Origin: Streptomyces sp. NBC_00557
GTDB taxonomy: Bacteria > Actinomycetota > Actinomycetes > Streptomycetales > Streptomycetaceae
DNA: 64,000 nucleotides
NCBI RefSeq assembly: GCF_036345995.1
Contig: NZ_CP107796.1
Coordinates: 4,402,001 to 4,466,000, forward strand
Reading direction: 5' to 3'
This document shows, piece after piece, positions 9,682 through 15,526 of the stretch. Both the position numbers and the translations under genes were made by a program. Every line of letters starts with the position of its first letter. The first letter of the stretch is position 1. The notes beneath the pieces are model-generated. The model was given only the letters and a program-made list of their open reading frames with translations, searched no databases and had not been told where the DNA came from.

Positions 9682-9724
9682 ACAAGCCCCCCACCTGCTG
9701 TTTCATGGCAGATGAGGGGCTTGT
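9682..9724 (+). terminator. terminator after gpmA
   Basis: Inverted repeat ACAAGCCCC (9682-9690) / GGGGCTTGT (9716-9724), 10 nt after the gpmA stop codon. The interior also contains a short CTGC/GCAG pairing. Confidence 0.75.
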
Positions 9725-9740
9725 CGGCATCCTGGGGCCG

Positions 9741-9905
9741 TCAGGCGCGTCGGCGCCAGCGGCGAATGCGGACGTTGAAGATGATCAGCAAGGCCGTCGG
9801 GATGGCGATCCTGGCGGGCGCGTTGGCCCACAGGCTGGGGTGCGTCGTGGCTGGGGCGGTCGGCTCCGCGGCTTTACGGAGCCGCTTTGGCGCGAGCCTC
9901 GAAGA
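9741..9905 (-). pseudogene. possible C-terminal remnant of a membrane protein
   Basis: Open minus-strand frame of 54 codons without a plausible start, ending in a typical membrane-anchor tail: WANAPARIAIPTALLII then FNVRIRRWRRRA and stop. A hydrophobic helix followed by Arg clusters looks like a real protein end. Upstream the frame runs into the palindromic region and a TGA at about 9908. It may be a truncated gene left by an insertion or deletion, or a chance frame. No family recognised. Confidence 0.3.
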
Positions 9906-10014
9906 TCATGGCCCCAACGTCGTGCTTTACCGGGCAGGTCCACTACCTGCCCGACGCGCTGCAAGCTTACGGGGCCATATCACTCGCGCCAAGGCAGCGC
10001 CACCCCAAAGCCGC
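9868..10014. repeat. about 150-bp nested imperfect palindrome
   Basis: Nested inverted repeats share a centre near 9942: GCGGCTTT 9868-9875 with AAAGCCGC 10007-10014; TTGGCGCGAG 9887-9896 with CTCGCGCCAA 9983-9992; ATGGCCCC 9908-9915 with GGGGCCAT 9971-9978; CGGGCAGGT 9931-9939 with ACCTGCCCG 9945-9953. A separate local hairpin lies on the left flank (CGGCTCCG 9861-9868 / CGGAGCCG 9877-9884). Transcribed from either strand, this would fold into one long bulged hairpin. I do not recognise it as a known RNA or IS end. Confidence 0.7.
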
Positions 10015-10041
10015 TACGCCGACCTGAGCGTCACGAGGCCG

Positions 10042-10434
10042 TTACCGCTCACCCCCGCCGGAGGAACGGGGACTGCGGCCGGATCCGCCGACGGATTCGT
10101 GACTGCCGCCTCTCTGGGGGGCCGCGTGGTGGTTCAGCACCTTCATGATCTCCGAGGCCAGCACATCCGCCAAAGCAGGCGCGAGAGATTCCGCCAACGC
10201 GGTCGCGAGCATCTGCGCGAGCAGCACCCGTTCCAGTTCCGAGGAACGGGAAGGCGGCCGGGAAAGCAACGCCGTAGCCGCTTCCATCAGGGCTCCCGCC
10301 AGTGGGTCCTTTCCGTGCTTGACACCGGTGCCGGTGTGGGGGATTCCGGCATCGCGCACCATTTCCTCGAAGATTTCGTCGACGAAGGCCCCCAAGGGAT
10401 CCCGTTCGGATTTGTCGCCGGACTCAGCTGCCAT
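10042..10434 (-). CDS. hypothetical protein, partner of the tandem-repeat protein
   Basis: A 130-residue protein without recognised domains. An acidic N-terminus (SERDPLGAFVDEIFEEMVRDAG) precedes helical, Leu/Ala-rich segments: LAGALMEAATALLSR (about residues 45-60) and ELERVLLAQMLATALAESLAPALADVLASEIMKVL (about 66-100). The tail is polar, Gly/Ser/Arg-rich. There is no signal peptide or convincing transmembrane helix. TGAGGAAACACA precedes the ATG at 10434. It lies 91 bp downstream of the repeat-protein gene on the same strand and is probably in its operon. Third-position G/C is lower than in the core genes around it. Function unknown. Confidence 0.6.
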   Translation of the reverse strand: MAAESGDKSERDPLGAFVDEIFEEMVRDAGIPHTGTGVKHGKDPLAGALMEAATALLSRPPSRSSELERVLLAQMLATALAESLAPALADVLASEIMKVLNHHAAPQRGGSHESVGGSGRSPRSSGGGER

Positions 10435-10470
10435 TGTGTTTCCTCAGGTCTTCGGTTGCCGTACGGGACC

Positions 10471-10508
10471 TGCCCCCCGATGCCGACGACTGCCGGGATC
10501 GGGGGGCA
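10471..10508 (-). terminator. intra-operon hairpin (attenuator, processing site or terminator)
   Basis: Perfect 11-bp inverted repeat TGCCCCCCGAT (10471-10481) / ATCGGGGGGCA (10498-10508) with a 16-nt loop, in the 91-bp gap between the repeat-protein gene and the 130-residue gene. It would lower or separate expression of the downstream gene. Confidence 0.5.
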
Positions 10509-10525
10509 GAGTGTCGCTTTTCCTG

Positions 10526-10979
10526 TCAGCGACGCATGAGCGCCGCAAGGAGGAGAGGATGCTGGATCAGAGACTCACCGCGCTCCTCGCGGCGACGGCG
10601 CATGAGTGCGGCGAGGAGAAGCGGGTGCTCGATGATCGACTCCTCACCGCGCTCCTCACGCCGACGGCGCATGAGTGCGGCGAGCAGGAGCGGGTGCTCG
10701 ATGATCGACTCCTCACCGCGCTCCTCACGCCGACGGCGCATGAGTGCGGCGAGGAGAAGCGGGTGCTCGATGATCGACTCCTCGCCACCCTCCTCGCGGC
10801 GACGGCGCATGAGTGCGGCGAGCAGGAGCGGGTGCTCGATGATCGACTCCTCACCGCGCTCCTCACGCCGACGGCGCGCGAGTGCGGCGAGGAGAAGCGG
10901 GTGCTCGATGATCGACTCCTCACCGCGCTCCTCACGCCGGGACAGCAAGGCTGCCAGCAGAAGCGGGCCGAAGGCGGAT
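10526..10979. repeat. 69-bp tandem repeat array with 138-bp higher-order period
   Basis: About 6.5 head-to-tail copies of a 69-bp unit, in frame with the gene on the minus strand. Successive units alternate between a GAGGAGAAGCGG and a GAGCAGGAGCGG variant (about 10612, 10681, 10750, 10819, 10888), giving an A-B-A-B-A pattern. This implies that duplication proceeded in pairs of units. No unique spacers are present, so this is not a CRISPR array. Confidence 0.9.
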
Positions 10980-11047
10980 TCCTCGCCGATCTCTTCCTGG
11001 CCTACCTCGGCCTTTTCACGAGTGGGAGTCTCCGTCGCTGCCGTCAT
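10526..11047 (-). CDS. tandem-repeat protein of unknown function (23-residue repeats)
   Basis: A 173-residue protein. Residues 1-28 are an acidic head (MTAATETPTREKAEVGQEEI, then GEESAFGP). Residues 29-164 are six near-identical units of 22-23 residues and residues 165-173 a seventh partial unit. Each unit starts LLLAALM, continues RRRREERG and ends EESIIEHP, so hydrophobic, basic and acidic patches alternate in a helix-like pattern. The last full unit diverges (GESLIQHP). GAAGGAAAGAGGAAACC precedes the ATG at 11047. This frame gives G/C-ending codons; the other open frames through the repeat are shadows caused by the absence of stops. No signal peptide or known family. It is followed by a second unknown gene. 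A structural, scaffold-forming or membrane-surface role is only a guess. Confidence 0.65.
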   Translation of the reverse strand: MTAATETPTREKAEVGQEEIGEESAFGPLLLAALLSRREERGEESIIEHPLLLAALARRRREERGEESIIEHPLLLAALMRRRREEGGEESIIEHPLLLAALMRRRREERGEESIIEHPLLLAALMRRRREERGEESIIEHPLLLAALMRRRREERGESLIQHPLLLAALMRR

Positions 11048-11723
11048 GGTTTCCTCTTTCCTTCACGCATGACTCGGCGGAGTGCTCAGCTGACACAAGA
11101 CAGGCCTCGCGCTCCGCCCTTCAGCGCCATCGTCGAGGTGCGCGACGCCGACCGCATTTCGATCATGCTCCATGTGGCCGCAGGATTCGCGACACTCGCG
11201 CCGGTCGAGAGCACGGGTTACCTGGCGCAGCATCTCCGTCCCGCTTGGGGGATCCCGGTTGCGGCACCTTCAGGCTCTTGTGGTCACTTCCGACATGGAT
11301 ATCCGGTGCCATGTCCGTGCCAGATCGTGCGGGGAACCGCAGGGAACGCCGGGAGGCGGGTAATCGGTCATCTCGGTCACGTCCGCTTGCTCCTATGTCA
11401 AGCGGCCGCCGCAGCGGCCCCTGCTCGAGCGTCGACCCTGTCGGTTCTTGTGACCTGCAGTAAGGAAGACCGCTGTCTCGGCCCACGACATCGCCCGCGT
11501 CGGTTGAGTCGTCAAGCGCATCGGAGAGGTCGATGCGATCGGTTTCTCCGTCGGCGGGGGCCTGTGCACCGACAGGCGGCCCACCCAGGTCGGCTTCTTC
11601 GGTTCTTCCGGGGACTGAGCCTCACGGGCGAGGGCCGCACCGGCGCAGCACTGCCACTCCTCGAAGGCCCGCCATGATTCTGCTCCTCCAGGGCACTCGG
11701 ACGGTGAGCGTGGAGGTGTTGAG
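11048..11723. other. 676-bp stretch without a supported gene; possible gene debris
   Basis: No full-length gene is convincing. On the minus strand a 56-codon frame (11063-11233, MLRQVTRALDRRECRES onward) stops 15 nt before the repeat-protein ATG; it has mediocre codon use and a Shine-Dalgarno that abuts the start. A 33-codon minus frame (MTDYPPPGVPCGSPHD onward) lies just upstream. On the plus strand 11508-11618 encodes VDAIGFSVGGGLCTDRRPTQ-like sequence after an in-frame TGA at 11505. The mix of short protein-like fragments suggests decayed genes. Promoters for the minus-strand repeat operon should lie here. Confidence 0.4.
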
Positions 11724-11897
11724 ATGAGTGCCGGAGAAAAGGCCAAAGCGACAGCCGAGCAGGTTGTAGGAAAGGCCGTGCGAACGCTTGCTCACGCGGT
11801 GCACAAGGATGATCTCGCGGCCAAGGGTGCCGCCCTCGAAGCGCGGGGCAGGATGCGGGGAGCGAAGGAAGAGGCCAAGGGGTCCTTCAAGCGCTGA
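11724..11897 (+). CDS. CsbD-like stress protein
   Basis: A 57-residue, Lys/Ala/Glu-rich hydrophilic protein (MSAGEKAKATAEQVVGKAVR, ending RGAKEEAKGSFKR). It has the CsbD-family layout of two similar helical segments with G-K and K-G-x-x-K-E motifs. CsbD proteins are small general-stress proteins, sigma-B dependent in Bacillus; the molecular role is not settled. GGAGGTGTTGAG just before the ATG is an excellent ribosome-binding site, which supports this short gene. It converges on the L7/L12-like gene with a 34-bp gap. Confidence 0.8.
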   Translation: MSAGEKAKATAEQVVGKAVRTLAHAVHKDDLAAKGAALEARGRMRGAKEEAKGSFKR

Positions 11898-11931
11898 AAT
11901 ACGTCACCCCACACGACCCCGTGCGGCAGTG

Positions 11932-12264
11932 TCAGGTGCCGGGCTTCGTGCTGCGGCTGGGTTCGACTCCGCGAGCTGCTTGGTCGTGCCGTCCCTCGGC
12001 AGGACCGGACAGGTGCGGTTGCGTCCGCTGCCCCAGCTCCGCCTGTCCTCCCGCCTCGCGGAGAGCCGCGACCGCGCTCTCGGCGGCCTCCTCCGGTAGG
12101 CGATCCAGGATCACGACCGGGGCTTGATCCACCAGAGCCTTGCTGCGCCAGAGGCTCAGCCCGGTCAGCCGGCGTACGACCCGGACCACGTCGAGCGGAC
12201 GGCCACCGGGATGGACGAGCACCACGTCGCGGGGCACCTCGGCACAGACGAACGCGACGTCCAT
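11932..12264 (-). CDS. ribosomal protein L7/L12 C-terminal-domain-like protein
   Basis: A 110-residue protein whose middle (about residues 25-75) resembles the C-terminal domain of ribosomal protein bL12: DVVRVVRRLTGLSLWRSKAL, VDQAPVVILDRLPEEAAESA, then VAALREAGGQAEL. This matches the L12 pattern of VIKxVRxxTGLGLKEAKxLVDxxPxxxxE...AxxLxxAGAxVEL. The L12 dimerisation domain and hinge are absent, and the tail is Pro/Arg-rich. It is therefore a stand-alone CTD, not the ribosomal stalk gene. ATG 12264 is chosen because GGGG lies 9 nt upstream; ATG 12273 is the longer option. Function unknown. Confidence 0.8.
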   Translation of the reverse strand: MDVAFVCAEVPRDVVLVHPGGRPLDVVRVVRRLTGLSLWRSKALVDQAPVVILDRLPEEAAESAVAALREAGGQAELGQRTQPHLSGPAEGRHDQAARGVEPSRSTKPGT

Positions 12265-12466
12265 GACCGTCATCCCCGTTGCCCTCCCCGCGTCCGCTCA
12301 GGGGCGTACGCGCCCCAGCCGCCGCAGGCGCCGTGTGCCGCAGGAATGACCCGCCCGCGCTCACCCAGTGTGCCGGACCTCGTGCATGCCCAGTGGCAGC
12401 GCCCAGAACAAGCTGTCGCCCGTGCGCTACCGTGGCTCGCTTGTGTCGCGCACCTAGGGGGGTTTG

Positions 12467-13993
12467 ATGCGACGAACCACGACAGTGGCGAGTGCCGTCA
12501 CCGTACTCGTACCGCTTCTGCTGGCCGGAGCCCCGGCCGCGTCCGCCGCGGGCAAGGGCTCGCTCACCGTCACGACGCTGGACCGCGGCGGCAAGCCGGT
12601 GTACGCCCAAGTGGCCGTCTACAACACGAAGACGAACGACTTCCGCTACATCGAGAGCAACAAGGCGGCCTCGCTGCCCAACGGCAGCTACGAACTCGTC
12701 ACCTCCTTCACCGACGCCGCGGGCGGGCATGCCACCGTCGGCGGGCACAGCGTGACGGTCTCCGGGGCCACGAAGACCACGTTCGACGCCCGCCAGGGCC
12801 GCCCGGTCAACGTCTCGCTCAGCCCCGGTCCGGGCAGCGGGTACGACCACACGGTCAGCGCGTACGTCTGCGCCGCCGACAACGGACCCGCCAGCATGGG
12901 GATTTCGGCGGAAGCCGGCGACCTGTACGTCATCCCGTCCAGCAGCAAGGCGTACGAGCTGTCGTACGGCACCGCCTACCAGCCCCGCTCGACCACCGGG
13001 GGCGACTTCTGGCTGGCGTCCGCCACCCACAAGGGCGGTGTGCCGTCCGGGGTGTCCGCGACGCTCAAGCAGTCCGGGCTCACCACCCTGAAGGTGTCCG
13101 CCCGTTCGGGCCCCGACAGCGGACAGGCGATGTTCTCGTTCGACTACTCGTCGGACGGCGACAGCTGCTCGTGGGGCCCGAACACGCTGCAGTTCCAGCG
13201 TGACCTGCCCAACTCCTTCAGCGCCCACCTCCCGCCCGGACAGTGGAGCGTCGGCCAGCACGGCCACGACTTCGCCTACGACGGGGCCCACACCTACGCG
13301 GCCGGCAAGACGACCTCGCTGCCCCTTGGCCGCGCGGTCTGGGGACCCGGCGGGCGGCTGCCCAACACCTGGTACAAGCAGCTGTACTTCGGGTCCATCA
13401 ACCCGTTCGCCGACCCGACCCTCCCCGCGGGCGGGATCCTGGCCGGCGGTTCCGTCAAGCTGACCCACGCGGGCAGGACGCTGTACTCGCACACCTACAG
13501 CCCCTCGCAGGAGATCGACGCGCACCCCGTGATCCCCGGTGCCGGCTGGTACACGCTCACCCAGACCGGCCACCGCAGCCTGCCGTCCGGCTCGCTGTCG
13601 ACCACGTCCAGCCTCAGCCTGCACTTCTACGCGGACCCCGCCAAGAACCAGCAGATCCGGGACTACATCACCCGCTTCTCGCCCGGCGCGCTCGACAGCA
13701 GGAACCAGGCGGCCCCCGGTTCCACCACGACCGTCGTCCTCGGCATGCAGCGCAACGGCACGGACGACAGCACGGTGCAGCAGCTGCCCGACGCGGTGAA
13801 GTCGGTGCAGGCCTGGTACACCACCGACAACGGCGCGACCTGGCATGCCGCCGCCGTGAAGCTGTCCGGCGGCAAGTGGACCATGGCCGTCCACAACCCG
13901 GCCTCGGGTCGCGTCGGTCTGCGCTCCACGGTCACGGACACCCACGGCGACAGCTCGACGACCACGGTGTACAACGCCTACGCCGTGAGCTGA
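12467..13993 (+). CDS. secreted protein of unknown function
   Basis: A 508-residue exported protein. A Sec signal peptide (MRRTTTVASAVTVLVPLLLAG, then APAASAAG) gives a cleavage site near residue 28. The N-terminal mature part has a beta-sandwich, carboxypeptidase-regulatory-like pattern (GSLTVTTLDRGGKPVYAQVAVYN, then NGSYELVTSF). The C-terminal part has immunoglobulin-like segments (VQAWYTTDNGATWHAAAVKLSGGKWTMAVHNP), a layout often found in the C-terminal regions of Streptomyces secreted S8 peptidases. No catalytic triad is visible. AGGGGGG precedes the ATG at 12467. Role unknown; binding or adhesion is plausible. Confidence 0.8.
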   Translation: MRRTTTVASAVTVLVPLLLAGAPAASAAGKGSLTVTTLDRGGKPVYAQVAVYNTKTNDFRYIESNKAASLPNGSYELVTSFTDAAGGHATVGGHSVTVSGATKTTFDARQGRPVNVSLSPGPGSGYDHTVSAYVCAADNGPASMGISAEAGDLYVIPSSSKAYELSYGTAYQPRSTTGGDFWLASATHKGGVPSGVSATLKQSGLTTLKVSARSGPDSGQAMFSFDYSSDGDSCSWGPNTLQFQRDLPNSFSAHLPPGQWSVGQHGHDFAYDGAHTYAAGKTTSLPLGRAVWGPGGRLPNTWYKQLYFGSINPFADPTLPAGGILAGGSVKLTHAGRTLYSHTYSPSQEIDAHPVIPGAGWYTLTQTGHRSLPSGSLSTTSSLSLHFYADPAKNQQIRDYITRFSPGALDSRNQAAPGSTTTVVLGMQRNGTDDSTVQQLPDAVKSVQAWYTTDNGATWHAAAVKLSGGKWTMAVHNPASGRVGLRSTVTDTHGDSSTTTVYNAYAVS

Positions 13994-14022
13994 CGGGCGG
14001 TGAGGCGTAGGCGTATCCACGC

Positions 14023-14054
14023 AGGGCCGGTGTGAACGAGGTCATACCGGCCCT
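14023..14054. terminator. bidirectional terminator
   Basis: Perfect 9-bp stem AGGGCCGGT (14023-14031) / ACCGGCCCT (14046-14054) between the convergent secreted-protein and Cys-rich genes; it can serve both. Confidence 0.7.
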
Positions 14055-14072
14055 ACGAGGTCGTACCGCCCC

Positions 14073-14228
14073 TCAGCCGCACCTGCAGGGGCCGCCCGAC
14101 TGGCACCCGCACCCGCAGCCCGAGCCGCAGCCGCAGGCGGCTATCAGCGGAAGGCTCCTGGTCTCGGCGGGCTGGTCGGTCTCGCGCTCCCGCGTGGGGT
14201 CGGGCGTGGTGCCGGGGGATTCGGCCAT
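14073..14228 (-). CDS. cysteine-rich micro-protein (metallothionein-like tail)
   Basis: A 51-residue protein. The N-terminal half is acidic and polar (MAESPGTTPDPTRERETDQP). The C-terminal 20 residues are CGCGSGCGCGCQSGGPCRCG, with seven cysteines in CxC and CxxxC spacing, which suggests metal binding. TTTAGGAGGGACCC before the ATG at 14228 is a near-ideal ribosome-binding site. Translation is clean to the TGA at 14073. It lies 428 bp downstream of phoU on the same strand. No published family is claimed, and function is inferred only from cysteine content. Confidence 0.7.
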   Translation of the reverse strand: MAESPGTTPDPTRERETDQPAETRSLPLIAACGCGSGCGCGCQSGGPCRCG

Positions 14229-14656
14229 GGGTCCCTCCTAAACACTGGGGCAGGGATGCCCTCGCCCATTGCATGCCCGTTTCCCTGGGCGCATCAACGG
14301 CGCACGGAGGCGCCCCCGCGCCCCGCACCCCACGCACCGCACCACGGAGCCGCCCCCGCCGTCGGCCGCGGCCCCCCTCGGCCGCAGACGCTCCGGCCCA
14401 GGCCCCCTGCCGTCGGCCGGAGACGCCCCAGCCACGGGCACCGCGCCGTCGGCTCTCGGCCGTCGGCGCCTCGGCCACAAGCCCCCCGGCCGCAGGCGCC
14501 GCGCCCTCGGCCGGAGACGCTCCGGCCACGGGCGCCGCGCCGTCGGCCGCAGACGCCCCGCCGTCGGCAGAGGCCCCTCGGCCGCAGGCGCCCGCCCTCG
14601 GCCGAGGGCCCCCGGGTCAGCAAGAACCCCGCCCCCCGGCTCACGCCCCCAGGGGC
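14229..14656. repeat. degenerate GC-rich repeat region between phoU and the Cys-rich gene
   Basis: Low-complexity DNA made of short imperfect units such as GGCCGCAGACGC and GGCCGGAGACGC. One longer block is repeated about 96 bp apart: GGCCGGAGACGCCCCAGCCA near 14413 and GGCCGGAGACGCTCCGGCCA near 14509, each followed by CGGGC(A/G)CCGCGCCGTCGGC. Several frames are open on both strands only because of composition. No gene supported. Confidence 0.7.
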
Positions 14657-15346
14657 TTACGCGCCCTCGACGCCCGTCACCGGCTGGATGTCCGGCTGGA
14701 GATCGTCCGCGTGCTCGCCCGTGACCAGGTAGACGACCCGCTTGGCGACGGCCACGGCGTGGTCGGCGTACCGCTCGTAGTAGCGGCCCAGCAGGGTGAC
14801 GTCCACCGCCGTCTCGATGCCGTGCCTCCAGCGCTCGTCGATCAGGTGCTGGAACAGCGTGCGGTGCAGCAGGTCCATCTCGTCGTCGTCCTGCTCCAGC
14901 TGCAGCGCGAGGTCGACGTCCTTGGTGATGATCACCTCGGCGGCCTTGGCCATCAGGCGCTGCGCGAGCTGGCCCATCTCCAGGATCGTGGCGTGCAGGT
15001 CGTTCGGCACCGCGCGCTCGGGGAAGCGCAGCCGGGCCAGCTTCGCCACGTGCTGGGCGAGGTCGCCGGACCGCTCCAGGTCGGCGGACATGCGCAGCGA
15101 GGTGACGACGATCCGCAGGTCGGTCGCCACCGGCTGCTGCCGGGCGAGCAGGGCTATGGCCCGTGCCTCCAGGTCGTGCTGGAGTTCGTCGACCTTCTGG
15201 TCCGCCTCGATCACGCTCTCGGCCAGCTTCAGGTCGGCGTCCAGGATGGCGGTGGTGGCGCGCCCGATCGCCGACCCGACCAGCCGGGCCATCTCCACCA
15301 GACCGTCGCCGATCGAGTCCAGTTCCTCGTGGTACGCGTCCCGCAT
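14657..15346 (-). CDS. phoU: phosphate signaling complex protein PhoU
   Basis: Cytosolic regulator linking the Pst phosphate transporter to the PhoR sensor kinase. The 229-residue product is two tandem PhoU three-helix repeats. The first opens MRDAYHEELDSIGDGLVEMARLVG with EADQKVDELQHDLEARAIALLARQQPVATDLR; the second carries the metal-binding type EVIITKDVDLALQLEQDDDEMD and YYERYADHAVAVAKRVVYLVTG. It is divergent from phoR-phoP with a PHO box in between, so it is probably itself PhoP-controlled. Length is typical. Confidence 0.96.
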   Translation of the reverse strand: MRDAYHEELDSIGDGLVEMARLVGSAIGRATTAILDADLKLAESVIEADQKVDELQHDLEARAIALLARQQPVATDLRIVVTSLRMSADLERSGDLAQHVAKLARLRFPERAVPNDLHATILEMGQLAQRLMAKAAEVIITKDVDLALQLEQDDDEMDLLHRTLFQHLIDERWRHGIETAVDVTLLGRYYERYADHAVAVAKRVVYLVTGEHADDLQPDIQPVTGVEGA

Positions 15347-15420
15347 CAGGGTTCCCTCTCATAGGTGTGCTTGGTCCCCACGCTCCCACGTTCTGCCCCG
15401 CACGCGTCCGTTTCCGCCAC

Positions 15421-15453
15421 CCCAAATGAACCATTACTGGCCCCAAGGTGAAC
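15421..15453 (-). promoter_or_regulatory. PHO box (PhoP operator) between phoU and phoR
   Basis: On the minus strand GTTCACC (15453-15447) and GTTCATT (15431-15425) are spaced 22 bp apart, start to start. That is two 11-bp direct-repeat units with a degenerate unit between them. This fits the Streptomyces PhoP direct-repeat consensus (GTTCACC plus 4 bp, repeated). It sits between the divergent phoU and phoR starts. Confidence 0.8.
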
Positions 15454-15526
15454 TCTGGGCGACGAGTGTCCGAGGTCCCGCATCGGAGGCTGGGGGGATG
15501 TCACAGGGCCTGCTTAACCTGGAGGC

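Noticed and set aside
10526-10979. CRISPR array
   Set aside because: Repeats are contiguous 69-bp units without unique spacers, lie in a coding frame, and no cas genes are present.
11063-11233. 56-codon minus-strand frame just before the repeat-protein gene
   Set aside because: Mixed codon use, Shine-Dalgarno abutting the start and no known family; kept only as a note in the intergenic entry.
10145-11677. 510-codon plus-strand frame through the tandem repeats
   Set aside because: The repeat unit has a length divisible by three and no stops in several frames; the plus frame lacks a ribosome-binding site and has unnatural composition.
14229-14656. Pro/Ala-rich or Arg-rich proteins in several frames
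   Set aside because: Open frames on both strands come from GC-rich low complexity; no start with a ribosome-binding site.
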